Source of the DNA: Monarcha castaneiventris obscurior
Taxonomy: Eukaryota > Chordata > Aves > Passeriformes > Monarchidae
Assembly: GCA_026261815.1 (NCBI GenBank)
Contig: JAMPIT010000174.1
Span: 8,866,001 to 8,930,000, forward strand
DNA: 64,000 bases
Reading direction: 5' to 3'
Shown one piece after another: positions 1 through 12,444 of this stretch. How positions within the stretch are numbered: position 1 is the first letter of the stretch; every line of letters begins with the position of its first letter. The position numbers were made by a program, and so were the translations under genes. The notes under the pieces were generated by a model. That model made no database searches. It had not been told where the DNA came from and saw only the letters and a list, made by a program, of their open reading frames with translations.

Positions 1-1125
1 AGGTTATGCATTTTACTTTCTAAAGTCATATAATGGTTTCAAACAACTGTGAATGGGTTTTTTTTAGAGTAGTTGCTATTAGCTGTTCTGTGTGGATGAC
101 ACAGAAACAGGAGTTTTCTCTAAGTCGGTTCTGCGGTATTGAAGATGAGAAGAGACAAAATTGTTAACTGAGACATAAAATTGCATTTTTGGGGGGAGGG
201 GAAGTGTTTGCATGCTTGTGTATGCAGGTTTCTTTGGATTTGTCTGTAGCTGAAGTTTAACCATGAGTTTTGGAGGGTTAAAATGGTTTAGCTGCGGTTT
301 TCTGGGTGTCTGAACTGTAGTTTATCTGTTTGAACTTTGTCATAAAACTGAAATGCTTTAATACAATGTTATACGTAAAAAACTTGTGTAGGGCTCAGTT
401 AAATTAGCTGCATTTGTAGTTTGGGTTTTCTAAATCCATCCTTAAAGGAGAACTTGGAGGTTAATGTGGCTACTGATTTGGTCCTTAGCTCTTTACGTTT
501 CTCCTCACTTGATTGGATTCTCTGGAAAGCTCTTACGTTAAATGGCAGACTGACTGGCAGCTTTTGAATATTTTTTTATTTTAAATTTTTCGGAGAGAAA
601 TGACTGTATATTCTCTTAGCAACAGCTACTGATTAAACATGGCCTCTGCTGTTCATTAACTTGCTGTAGAAAATACATTTCTGCTGCACAGAAATTATTT
701 ATAGTACTGGTTTTCAGGAAGAAAAAAATCTGTCTGATTTTTACCTTGATGATGTGGTTGTTGCAAAAAGCCCCTACAGTGAGTATGAAACAACTTATGA
801 AGAAACTCAATCCTGTTTTTAATTATATCAACTTTATCTCACAATTACTCTCTTAACTCCCTTATTTATGAATTTAGATGTTGTATGGATCAGCTTTAAA
901 CTGTTTTAGTCTTCACTTATGAGACAATTGCAAAGAGTTCAAGTATAAGTTACACTGTCATCTTTTTCATGAAAAACATGCTTTTTTTTTCTTCCTTTGG
1001 CTGCATAAACATTTGCATAGAACAGTTGCGTGTATTGACAAATTTCAGGTGTATGTTATCCACAAAGATGTGCAGAACTAAAATGTTGCTGCAAGAGAAC
1101 ATTTGCAGTGCTGGCTGAGAAAATA

Positions 1126-1194
1126 TCTACTGCCATGGAATATGCATATTCTGTGAACTACAGTCACAGAACATTCATATTCCATGGCAGTAGA
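1126..1194. repeat. Near-perfect inverted repeat (31-bp arms, 7-nt loop)
   Basis: Bases 1126-1156 pair with 1164-1194. Only two mismatches occur (1145/1175 and 1148/1172), and the loop is 1157-1163. The pairing stops abruptly at both outer ends (1125 and 1195 are both A). Transcribed in either direction, the RNA would fold into a 69-nt hairpin with the size and shape of a short pre-miRNA. It could equally be a recent inverted duplication or the ends of a deleted miniature transposon. I recognise no known microRNA or element. Confidence 0.8.
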
Positions 1195-1889
1195 AAAACA
1201 TTCCATGTTTTTCTTAAGTATGTAAACTGAATCATTAATAATAAAAATCATGGAATGTATTACGGGCAGCTCTACAGAGCTGCTCTGTCTTTGGCCATTT
1301 TATATAAGAAAAGCTGGATCTGTCCTTGCAAGTATGTTCCTGAAATCCAGCTGGTTGTCTTGGATAGCGTTAACGCAGGCATAGCTGTGTGCTAGTATCT
1401 GCCCTAAAGAAGTAGTTAAGAAAAGCCCAAATTTTATTGTTGTGAATTATAATAGAATTATTTTATTAAAAGGATAGATTCACTTGGTATTACAGTAATA
1501 ACATCAATATGTGTAGTTAAACCAGTCCTGTGTTTCTTGGGGTTGAAATCATAATTCCTCAATTTTGTGTAAGTGAAGGAGGAACAGAGAGAAGCTGTGG
1601 TAGATGAAAGAAGCCAAACTGTATTGCTACAGCATTCAACTGATCAGCTCCATGGTCTGTCTTCTAAGCTCTACTTTACATGGCTGGAGGTTTAGTTCTG
1701 ATATCTTCTTTTCCTTTGTGTTCCCTCATTTTTTTCCTTAGTTTTCATGGCATTTTATCACTTCTCAATTTGGTTGCTTGACAGAAAATGCTTGACTCCT
1801 TGTATTTTTGCTAACTAAGGAATATATGGTGTAGAAATAACGCATACAGGCGAACATCAGCCTTAAATCATCTTTGGGCCGGTTTGGAC

Positions 1890-2440
1890 AATATTGGAGG
1901 AAAATATCCTCTGATAGAAGGCAGGTCACAATCACCCCTCCCCCACCAGGTTCAGGAAAAAAGAAATTTTCCTCAAAGGAAAGTGAAAGAGAAAAAACTA
2001 TTTATTTAACAAACACACAGGAAAAGGATAATAATACTAAATAATAAAACCTTTTGCTGTGGACAGAAATCTGGGAAGATTTCAGAGTCGTTCTGGAGGT
2101 GTGGCCTTTTTCCTCCTTGGAGCTGGGTCGGTGTGGGCCCATCTCCAAGGCCTTGGTGGAAGATTCTCCCAGTGTGTTCTGATGTTGTTGAAACAGTCCA
2201 GAAGAGAAGAAGGGAAAAACCAAAGTCCCAGGAAAACAAAGTTCAACTCTCCATCTCCCTCCAAAGAAAAGGAGCTGAAAGCTGGCTGAAAAGCAAGAAG
2301 GTGCTTCCTTCTCTCTTGCTGCTGCAGCAGGATGCAGAGGAGTGTATCTGTGTCCTCGAACAACTGCTTTGAAAAGTTTACTCAGTTTTTTTCTCCTCTT
2401 CTCCCTCTCAGGCTCAGTTTAAAGGCTTAGAAAAGCACAA
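1890..2440 (-). repeat. Possible decayed LTR retrotransposon fragment
   Basis: This block differs in composition from the flanking intron. On the minus strand it has a GC-richer part (about 2370-2080), then an AATAAA signal inside the A/T-rich stretch 2000-2045, then a T-rich segment and a G-rich tract (1936-1950). That order resembles U3, poly(A) signal and U5 of an avian LTR. Overlapping open frames on both strands (2002-2372) look like by-products of the GC-richer composition. I could not find matching TG...CA ends or a target-site duplication, so the assignment and its limits are tentative. Confidence 0.3.
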
Positions 2441-5287
2441 AATTAATTTTTGGGCATAGAGCAGCCCAGCAAATAGGGGAGATACTCATCATAAAGACAT
2501 CTTCTGTGCAGCATTCCTGTTTCCTGGAGTATTTAAGTCAGTATCTTGATTACCTAGTTATTGATTCTATTTTTCCTTATGATTTTCTTATTTCTGTCCT
2601 ACTTTGGCTGTTTGGGTTTTTTTCATGTGGTCTGCTCCAGCTGAAATGTTTTGTTAGCTTTCTGTTCTCCTTTCTGACTTGTTAATGTTTTGTGCCGATT
2701 GAGAACATTCTCCTGTCTCTCTGAGTTCTTTGTGAATCTTTTAAAGGGATTCTAATATCCTATTGCAGTATATTTTGATGAAACTTGAAATGTATTTAGT
2801 TTTCTATTCCTACATTGCCCAAGCTTTGGGCTGTGGTGTTCCTTGTCCTGAGCAGCCTGAGCAATGTCTAGCAGTTCTTGTATAGCATCAGTTGAGGAAC
2901 GAGCTGTTCTCTGAGGTCTAAGTAGGAAGTTGATTTTTATCAAATCTGCTTTGAGTATGTACTTCATCACCTTCAAGAAACGTGGGTATTCCTTTGCTAA
3001 TTTTAACTAAAACACTAAAACGAAGCTCACTTTGGTACAAGAGGTTCTTTGGTGGTTTCTCAGAGCTCATGTAGCGCATGTAATCACTCTGACAAATGTA
3101 AGTATTTAAAAAGATCTAAACAAGTATTATAAAAAGGAGAATGAAGGTTGAGCTAAGCCTGAAATGGAAAGTATTATAGAGTGTTTTACCAGTTTTTGTT
3201 TTCAAGTTGATCCTTTTGGTACTATTTAATCTTCCACCTCCTGTTTTGTAACAGATGTGGGTTTGGGTTGTTTTGTTTTTAAGTAATGCATATTTTTAAG
3301 TCATCAAGTTCTGTGACAAGAGGCTGATTTCACAGTAAATTCTGTTTCTGAGGTCAAAACTGGAGTCCTCCTAAGCTTACCTGGAAGGTCTATGTCTCTC
3401 AAGTAATGCACTTAGTTTACACAGTTGTAGAGTTGAAAACGAACTCCTTTCAGCTTCCTTCCCAATACATCTGTGTCAGACAGGAGTAATGTAATTTTAC
3501 TTGTTAAAAGATTATAAGGGGCAGAAATTAGAATATTTACAGCAGGTGCAGGAGAGAGAAATTTGGAACTGGTTCTTTCTAATGAGAATTAGCTTTTAAA
3601 TTTTGAAGGGAGAGGAATTGGGGAGATTTTCATCATGTAGCTTGGACCTGTGCTCCTTAAATTTTTTTTGCGTTAGTGGAACAGTGCTTTGTGAACTGAT
3701 TGTAAGGCTTAGTCAGACAGTTTCTGTAACTGGGCAAAATGAAATTAGTCTGGATATCCTTGTAGCCAATAAGTTAGTCCTTCAGGTGGTGAAAAACTGT
3801 CTTGTAGCTCCATCTTCCCTGGGCTTTCTCATTTGCGTTAGTGGCAACAGCTGCATCAGTTACCTGATAGCCATGAATCTTGCCAGGTTCTTATGAGGAT
3901 TTTAAAGAACGTAAATAATCAGCTTTTGCCACCTACTTGCAGCTTACATCACTTCACTTAAGCTATGTAGTGCTGTTGAAACAGATGTTAATATTTTGAA
4001 CTCATTAATTTTTCCTCGTGCTGGGCAAATGTAAATTTTTATTGCTGTGCTGAAACCCCAAAGCTCACAGTTGATGTTTAACTGGAGCAATGCTTAGTGC
4101 ATTGATTTTACTGTCTTGTCCCGGAGGCATCTCCTTAGTACAGGTGAAGTAAAATGCTGCACAATGCCCAACAATTCCTCTGCTGCAAGACAAGATGGAC
4201 TATTTTTAAGCCATATCTGACAAGTACCTTGTCTGATGTGTTTGTGAGAGATCTCAAGGTGATTCCACTCTTTCCAAAGAAATCTGTTGTAAAATCTTTT
4301 TTTTTCTTGTTTGTCCTTTTATCCTTTTATTCTGATCTTTAGTGGATGAGGCAATTTAACCTTTTCTTTCAGTTTTCTCTGTATGTGAAGATTGCTTAAC
4401 AACTCCTTTTTCCCCTCTCCCTAGATTAAGTAATTTGAGTTATTTCAGTCTACAATTACATGTCATACCCTTATTAATCTTAGTGTTTTCCCCTTATGCT
4501 CACTTCAGTCATCCTTATTTTTTCTTAAAATACAGTACTAAAAATCAACAGTGTCTGCCTGGTGTATTGGTGTTGAGGACTATGAGAAGATTGCTGCATC
4601 TTGTGAATTACTGCTCTTAGTTGTCTATTTCTTCTTCTTTCAGAGCAGTTTGTGATCTGCTGTAGCAGCAGCTCCTGCTACTTGAGTCACTCCCATTTTC
4701 ATGTTTATGCAGTTCATTAATTATATATGTGAGTGTAGTTCTTGCTTTTGTTTAAACTGAATGATACCCTTTTCATTCAGACCCCCTCTCCAGTTTCAAG
4801 GCCTTGTTAATTTTGATCCTTTCCTGTAATGGACTTGCTGTGCTGTGAAACCTGTGGGTTTCATGAGGATACACTGTGTTCAGAAGAAGGATCTTTGCTG
4901 CTTGCCTAAAAATTGGATAGTTACATGAGCACAGACAAAACTGCCCACAGTTTGCTCTTTCTAGACCATGTTTCTGTAGCAGTTTTTAGAACATAATGCA
5001 AATGTCAACTGTCAAGATGCCTACTGGTCCTCTGAAAAAGTCTATCCAGTCACAGAAACAAAGGTTAGTTTGACTTGATTTTTTTTTTTTTTCACATGAC
5101 CATGTTTATTAGTTCTTACTATCTTATTTTCTAGGTAGTTGATAGCTGTATCCAGCTAAGTGGTTTTTTTCTGGAAATTGGAATTAGGCTAAATAGTCTC
5201 TAACTCCTCTGTCTTCTCTTGACACCTATTTCTTCAAGATGGTGTGTTACTGTCTTCCAGATTTGAAGAACTCATTTTGTGGTTTTG

Positions 5288-5830
5288 AGAATCATGGAGT
5301 GGTTTGTGTTGGAAGGGACCCTAAAGGCCATCTAGTTCCAGCCCCCTGCCGTGGGCAGAGACCGGACACCTCCCACTAGACCAGGCTCAGAGCCCCGTCC
5401 AGCCTGGCCTTGAACACCTCCAGGGATGGGCCATCCATAACTTTCCTGGGCAGCCTGTTCCAGTGCCTCACCACCCTCACAACAAAGAAATTCTTTATAA
5501 TATCTAAACTTGCCTTCTTTCAGTTTGAAGCCATTCCCCCTTGTCCTGTCACTACATGTCCTTGTACACTGTCCCTTTCCAGCTCTCTTGTAGTTCCCTT
5601 TAGGTACTTGAAGGTTGCTCTAAGGTCTCCCTGGAGCCTCTTCCCCAGGCTGAACAACTCCAGTCTGTCTGTGAAGATTCTGATTTCATAGGAGAGGTGC
5701 TTCAGCCCTCTCATCATCTTCATGGCCTTCCCTGGACTTGCTCCAGCAGGCCGATGCCCTCCCTGTGCTGGGGCCCCAGAGCTGGATGCAGCACTGCAGG
5801 TGGGCTCTCACCAGAGCAGAGGGGCAGAAT
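5288..5830 (-). mobile_element. CR1 LINE, 3' end fragment
   Basis: Read on the minus strand, this is the classic avian CR1 3' end. It starts in the C-terminal part of the reverse-transcriptase ORF (5520-5723 still keeps 67 open codons with the family's KMMRGLKHLSYE-like segment). It then passes through the segment for the last residues and the short 3' UTR. It ends at the left with the CR1 terminus (AGAATCATGG on the plus strand at 5288). The element is 5'-truncated near 5830, as usual for CR1. Several substitutions and frameshifts show it is an old, inactive copy. Confidence 0.93.
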
Positions 5831-6029
5831 CTTTGTTTTCAATAGAATTCGCTTCTTGCTTTTAAGCGGATCAGATGTTTGGTTAGTTATTAAAAAGATG
5901 CAACATGTTTTAGCAACTGCTTGCTGTTACAAGTCCCCCAAAATAAAGCTTACTTTTATTTTCTCCTTCTGGATGGTGAAAAATTAAATTTTATCTCTGT
6001 TAAAGCAAATATATTGCCCCATTCTCTTT

Positions 6030-6140
6030 TATTTAATCTAAAAAAGATTGATTCTTCTAAAAATTCTTCTTAAAAAAATCTTAAAAAGGATTCTTAATCT
6101 AAAAAAATTTTTTTAAAAATCATGTCTTAAAAACTAATCT
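6030..6140. repeat. A/T-rich low-complexity block with short degenerate repeats
   Basis: The motifs AATCTAAAAAA and TTCTTAAAAA recur several times in irregular spacing, giving a block almost without G or C. It looks like slippage-derived sequence, and no longer element is visible. Confidence 0.6.
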
Positions 6141-9100
6141 GTAAGACTACATTTAAGAGACTTTTTGGTAGATGATGGCAATGTTGTCTTGAAGCACAAG
6201 AAGTTTTCACTTACTGAGTGCCATTGAACAAAGAATGAGTTCACAGGGAATGAATGACATTAGAAATCTGCAACACATGATCATTTGTTTTCCACTTATA
6301 AAACAGTTACCTGTCTAGATTTCTTCTTGACAGTTTCATCCAGTGTGAGATAACAGTCTTGTGCTACTCTTTTTAGTCACATGCTGTGTATTGACAAAAC
6401 CCAAACTGAAATAAAACCCTGGAGGTTTGTACTGACAGCTCGGACAGGATCTGAGACTGACCCTGTTGTGGATCTGCTTGAGCTACAAGAGCAACAGTAG
6501 TTACTTTGCTTTTGCCACGCAATTTTCCATGAAGGTATCCAATTGATGCTATCCTTAATTTTTTATTTATTTAAAAACATTCTTTGTCAACTGCTTCACT
6601 GTTTTTTGTGTCACTGGAATTCAGAATAAAAGTGAAGTAACTTTGCTTTTAAAAACCTCTGTCCATCCATGGTATTGAGGATTTCAGCTGCAGGATGAAA
6701 CATGTCAGGTAATAAATGAACTGCAGTGGTCAAAGGACACTGGTGAAACTAATAATGCAGTAAAAATTTTGGGATTGCATTTCCAGAAACATCCAATTGG
6801 GGAATATTATTTGTTGAAATTAGAATTTTAATGTCAATTGAGTAATGACAGAACTGTCAAGACATCCCATTCTGATGCCAAAATCCTGACCTAAAAAAGG
6901 AAAAAAAGGTGAAGGAAGGAGTATGAAGTACATGTGGTTTAATAGTAAATAGCAGCCAAACAGACTGACAAGTACTTGTAAAATCAGAGCAATTTTGATG
7001 AATATTTGTTCAGTGTTGGTTCCCATTTGAAACTGGAAATACAAGGAAACATTTAAGGATCTGGAAAAAGTTGGCAAGGAACAGAAGACCATTTGGGCAC
7101 TTTATTGAAATGTACCAAATTAGCAGGAATGGTAATGGCCTAATCAATGGCTGTGGCATTTGAGATAACACCAGCTGTGAAATTAGGTGTTTTCAATTCT
7201 GAGATACCAGTGTATAAGTGCATTCCTTGTGCACTTGTGTAGCAAAACCCTCTATTCCCTCAATGTCCTTGCTTATTCTTAGGTGATGCAATGTCTTTGG
7301 GTTTTTTTGTTGGTCTTTTGTGGGACTTCATGGGTTTCTTGAAATTATTTTGGGTTCAGTTGGTGGATAATATTTTGTTTGTTGTTGGCTATTTTTTTTC
7401 TCTTTAAAACCTCTTGGTTTTAAAGGTGAAAAATTGAAATAAATTTAAACCTTTAAATTAATTACAAAATCTCGACTGAAAAGAACCTCAAAAGCCTCCA
7501 CCCAAACCCCACAACGACCCACACCCTACTGTATCAAATATAGGAATTCAGTTGTTACTTGCCCCAGTTTACATTTTTTAAATTCCTCTCTTGAAATGCA
7601 TGGTTTCTCTGGATTGTTCCTTCTACTTTGTGACTTATTCGAACACAAAATGGAACCATCTTTAACATGTAGTATCTAAAATGTTTCCATTTGTAGGAGG
7701 ATAATGCTCAAATATATTTTTGGTTATTTTTATATACGTATGTATGTATTTTCACATTTAATCTTCCAGTTCTTGTTAGACATCAAGATATTTCTGTCAA
7801 AATATTTGCTATTGCATTAAAAAAATAAGTTGAGGCCATGTGAGTCACAGAAGCAGATAATTCTCAAGTTGTACTAATTGTGGATTCAGTGGTGGTTTTA
7901 CTGTCATAATTTTCCATTACTGTGATGAAAGAGAATGACACAGTCTCCTTTTGTGAGTTTTCAGGTGACATACTTCAAATGTAAGCTGCATGAGAAGAAA
8001 GAAGTTAGGATGTCATTTATATTTTATATGTTTCTATCTCTTTTACTTGTCTGTGGTATTATACTGCATGTACTTGGTGATTTGTGTGTATGTATTAATT
8101 CCTGACCATGTGCTAGAAGAGTAGCATATCCTTGACTCCTCCTTTTATTAGGGATTTAAATCGTTCCAGTTTGGAGCAAGTCTGTAGAATTCTAAAAACC
8201 AAGTCACACTGTAAGCTGTGAAATTATATCTGTGAAGATTACTTTATAGAAGGTATATATATAAAATACTTCATATATATAATACTTCATTAGAGGTCAG
8301 TGCATTATTTAATATAGAATTTGATGAGTAAATACTGGTTTTGGTACATCAGTATTGTTTTTGTGAGCTTAGAAATACATAGAGGAATCTGTTTCCTATG
8401 AACAAACCAGCCAAAAGATACTGACAGTAAAAGGAAGGGAAAATGTTGCTGTTGTCTAATATGCCATAATATGCCATAGGTTATATTTATTATTTGGTTG
8501 TTCTTTATTGGGATTAGCTTTGTTTGTCATCAGTCGAGCATCAGTGGGAGGTTTTGGCATTTTCACACTGTTACTTAGCAGCAGTCTAAGTTGGAAGTGA
8601 CTGGAAATTAGCTAGTTCTCCCCACTAAGAATGATCTCACCTTTTCATAAGTGCTCGTCTAAGTCTTTAACCTGATCTAAGGTAGTGTAGTTTAAGCATC
8701 AACCTCTGCTCTAAGACTAGAGCTTAGGATGCCACAGCCCAGTTTAGAGAAGAGATATGATGGGAGTTGCTTTGCACTGCCCACAGCTGCTTCATCTTTC
8801 AAACTCTCTCTTGTTCTTTCTGGCCAGGTATTGGTATTTATGGCCTATGTCTTTATTTAATCTTTATTGTTTTCTAAAATAGAGAAGTTTTTTAGGTAAT
8901 TCCTGCATTAAATTCAGATCAGTTCCCTGGGCTTTCTCCCTGTCCATCTTCAGAGGACATAATACTATCAGGAAGGAAGGGAAAAGAGAGAGCAAATCTT
9001 CCCTTTTGATCACCAGCATGGATTTACTTGCTGTTTATACTGGATGGGTTAATTTTCTTTGTGGACCATGTTTTGGGTTTGTGACTAAAACTGTTGGTAA

Positions 9101-10049
9101 CACACTGGTGTTTTGGCTATTGCTGAGCATCAATGGCAGTGTCAAGGCTTCTAGGAGCCCCCTGGTAAGTAGGCTGGGGTGGGCAAGAAGCTGGGAGGGG
9201 ATGTGGTTGGGACAGCTGGTCCCAATTGACTGCAGGGATATTCTGTGGCCTGTAACATCATGCTCAGCAAAAACTCCTGAGGGCACTGATGGGTGGCTGG
9301 AAGGTGCCTATTGCTTGGGGACTGCTGGGGCATCAGTGTGCTTGTGGGGGCTGGTGAGTGGTGGAAAACTCTACTTGGTGGTTTTTCTTCTTCAGTTTCC
9401 TCTTTGCTGAATAAACTGTGTTTATCTGGACCCATACATTTCCTTGCTTTTCCTGTTCTCTCCCATTGTGGGTGGTGAGTGAGCAGGCGCTTTAAGATCA
9501 GTATCTGCTGCCTGGGGTTAATCCACCACAGAGTTCTTAATCACTCAACACATTTCATTCTGTATTTGCAATTATGTGATTCTGAATATGGTCCCAGAAG
9601 AAACCACTCATCATTTGTAACTTTGACATTATTTTAGCATTCATGTTGGTATTTCTTCTCCTGATCTGGATCTTGAGAAGCAATTGTACTGCCTCATGAT
9701 CAAGGGGAAGGTGGTTGACCAGGAGAGCTGGGGGTGAAAGGGGTTGGACAAACAGTGCTTGAAAAAGTTGTGTTCATTTTTCAGTTTTAACTTTCAGTGG
9801 CGTGGGTTTTTTTATAACAAATGAAGAGTATCTTAATTGATCCTTCTTGATGCAAGCATTATGCTGCAGCTAAATACTTCGCTGATATTATGCTTCATTA
9901 CCAACACCTAGTGGTATATAAGCCAAATGGGTGGGTTGATCCAGCTGGAAGCTTCACAGATTTTCCAAGCTTTGAGTTAGTATTTTTAGGAGAATTTTTG
10001 GAGTTTTCACTTGGAGTAGTTTCACAACCAGTTTATCATATGCTGTATG

Positions 10050-10335
10050 AATCATAACATGATTTAGGGTGAAAAAGACCTTCAAGACCTTTCTAAGAGT
10101 CCAACTGTTAACCCAGTCTTGCCAAATCTATCACTAAACCTTGTCCTTAAATTCCATATCTACTCGTCTTTTAATTGCCCTCAGGAATGGTGACTCAATC
10201 GTTTCCCTGGGTAGCTCGTTCCAGTGCTTGAGAACCTTTTTGGTGAAGAAATTTTTTTCATATCTAATCTAAACCTCCCTTGGCGCAACTTCGGGCCATT
10301 TTCTCTCGTCTTACCACTTGTTCCTTGGGAGAGTG
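10050..10335 (-). mobile_element. CR1 LINE, older diverged 3' fragment
   Basis: The minus strand carries the diagnostic order of CR1 3' sequence. Positions 10245-10320 correspond to the segment just before the end of the RT ORF (the plus strand reads like the family's GGTGAAGAAATTTTTT and AACCTCCCTTGGC stretches). Positions 10050-10240 correspond to the terminal region, with the ACCTT and GTCCAAC landmarks. It is much more diverged than the copy at 5288-5830, and the exact ends are uncertain by about 20 bases. Confidence 0.8.
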
Positions 10336-11962
10336 GTAGTAGGTAGGAGAAGGAAGCATGGAAGAAGGCAGAAAAATGGTTCTCTTTAATCAGGGATGTA
10401 GATGAAAATAGCATCTTAATATCCTGGGCTGGAGTGGTGGAATACTAAGCTACTTAGGTCAGTGGAAGAAACATCATTTTGCAGGTTAGGCTTTTAATAA
10501 AGTGTCACAGATTTGTGGGTGTCCATAGCTTCAGAAGGGGGTTTTAGGGTTCTCCCTTGCTCATTGCTGTAGTTGTACAAGCTCCTGAAGCTTTGTGCCA
10601 GTACAGATATAGCTGAGGACTGAGCTGAGGCTGCTTCAGCAGAAATGAATGTTTTGTGATGTTTTATCACAAAATCACCAGCTGTCTCTGCAGAAAGCCC
10701 TGCAGGAATGTATGACTAAAGATTTGAGGAATAGTGACATATTACTGCTCTGTTCTTTTCAGTGTGTCCGTGATGGCTTGCTGTAGCATTAGCTAAGACA
10801 CTTTGTAAAATCCTACTTTTGGCCATCCCATCATTTGCTGGAAGGAATGAGTGATCTGAACAGTGTTTGATTCTGCATTTCTGGAAAGATCTGGTTGCAT
10901 CAGCTGAGTTTCTCAGGAGGGCACAGTGTTGTTCCCATGTTCCATGTTTTGTTTTCAGGAACTGCTGTTAGTTCTCCTGCACTGCCATAACTACTAGGAA
11001 TGTTAATGATCTGCTTGGGTGAGGACCATAGCTAGGCAGTTTTTCATTAACTGTTTTCCTTGCACTTTTTTTTCTTGCTTTGGATGCAGAATGTCTAGAG
11101 GTGCCATACAGGAGCCTTACTTGGTGTGCGCAGTAATACATTTGCTCTTTCCTCTGTTCTGGTCTCTTCACATTTCATCTCATAATGCCACTGTGTCTTA
11201 TCAGCCTGGTAAATAGGAGATCAGAAGCTTAAGTGGACATGATCCTCATCAATCTCATGCCTGAGTATATTGGTGATCTATCACAACAGATCAGATTGTT
11301 GAAAAAAAAATTTGTGTTTCTGTTCAAATTTCACAGTAAAAGATTTCTCTTGAGAGGTGAATGTTACAGCCCTTAAAGCCTGAAGGGAGCACAAGATGTG
11401 CTAACATAGTACAGCAGAAATGAAGGAGTGACTATCGTTGTCTCACTTTTTGTACAAACTCTTTATGAGCCTTGTGTTCACTGTTGTAATTTGCTCCAAT
11501 TAATGTGCTTGCACAGAGGCCGTGCTGGAGAGGATGATTAGCAGAGAAAATGCTAAGAGTTAAATTACTTGTAACTCAGAGTTCTGCCTGTTGCAGGAAA
11601 AACGTAGAAATTCAGCTAGACTTGAGTAATCCAGGTAAGAATACTTACTGACTAGTTACTGAGCAGAACATGCATTGATATTTTTTTACGTTACTGGTTT
11701 GGAATGTTATCTTCTTGAAAGGCAATAAATAGTTACTCCAGTTTACCTTCAGGTGTTAAAATAAAATACGAATTGTCATGGATGTCTAATAAGATCTGTC
11801 TTTGAGTTTGTAGTAATTGACTTCATAGTAATTTCAAGTACACTGAGGACTGAAGGACTAATGTCAGAAAGCATAAATGCAGAGATTAAAGGTGTTCATT
11901 AAATGTAGATTTTGCACAGTAGAGGACTCGGTATAATTTTTGTTGTCATATTCTACTTGTAG

Positions 11963-12100
11963 GTAAAGAGAACATACTCTCATGGTACGTATAGAGCTGG
12001 CCCAATGAGACAGATCAGCCTGGTTGGAGCAGTTGATGAGGAAGTGGGGGATTACTTCCCTGAATTCCTTGATATGTTGGAAGAATCACCCTTCTTAAAA
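11963..12100 (+). CDS. RSBN1L: RSBN1L coding exon (internal, first in window)
   Basis: The 138 bases encode 46 residues, beginning VKRTYSHGTYRAGPMRQ and ending EESPFLK. The exon is bounded by the acceptor TTGTAG and the donor GTAAGG, and is in phase 0 at both ends. The segment VKRTYSHGTYRAGPMRQISL and the following acidic part are nearly identical to what I remember of RSBN1/RSBN1L from mammals, so this is a strongly conserved part of the JmjC-like domain region. The preceding exon, which should end shortly after an HAQ- or HTQ-like tripeptide, is not found in the window. Confidence 0.93.
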
Positions 12101-12301
12101 GTAAGGACAGAAGGGAGTGGGCTGGGAGAAGGGGGACAACATGCTGTGTAGTGCTGTTATAATAAAGTGAGAGTATGTGATACTTGTTTAGATAATTGAG
12201 TGTTCTAATAATAGATGTTTTCATTGTGAGAGATAAAGGCTGCTTTTAACAAGTTTATTAAAGTAACTCACTTCAAAATTGTGGCTTGTATTTCCCATTA
12301 G

Positions 12302-12444
12302 TGTACACTGCCATGGGGAACACTTTCTAGTTTAAAATTAGAGAGTCGTAAAGACAGTGATGATGGTCCCATTATGTGGGTACGTCCAGGAGAACAGATG
12401 ATCCCTGTGGCTGACATGCCAAAGTCACCTTTCAAAAGGAAGAG
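12302..12444 (+). CDS. RSBN1L: RSBN1L coding exon
   Basis: The 143 bases start in phase 0 with CTLPWGTLSSLKL after the acceptor CCATTAG. They run through DDGPIMWVRPGEQMIP and end in the basic KSPFKRKR stretch, with the last codon split two bases before the donor GTAAGT. The intron separating it from the previous exon is only 201 bases. The tryptophan-rich PIMWVRPGEQM block is a family hallmark. Confidence 0.93.

Larger units (their letters stand above)
1..11962 (+). other. RSBN1L: RSBN1L intron, incomplete at the left edge
   Basis: This AT-rich intron ends at the acceptor TTGTAG, 11957-11962. I see no coding exon in it. It holds an imperfect palindrome at 1126-1194, a possible decayed LTR near 1890-2440, CR1 fragments at 5288-5830 and about 10050-10335, a run of short A/T-rich repeats at 6030-6140, a duplicated TA-rich motif near 8253-8290 and a somewhat GC-richer stretch at 9130-9480. 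A 38-base segment at 11597-11634 has consensus-like splice sites on both sides but is not a conserved exon. Other open frames here, up to 134 codons at 9006-9410, have no recognisable protein character. Confidence 0.75.

Noticed and set aside
5410..5987. Open frames at 5410-5691 (+), 5520-5723 (-) and 5697-5987 (+)
   Set aside because: They lie in or across the CR1 LINE fragment. The minus-strand frame is its decayed reverse-transcriptase end, and the plus-strand frames are by-products.
9006..9410. A 134-codon frame in the RSBN1L intron
   Set aside because: The residue pattern is not protein-like. There are no convincing splice sites, and the stretch is merely somewhat GC-richer than its surroundings.
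10653..10676. Short hairpin (TTTTGTGAT ... ATCACAAAA)
   Set aside because: The 9-bp A/T-rich stem is compatible with chance.
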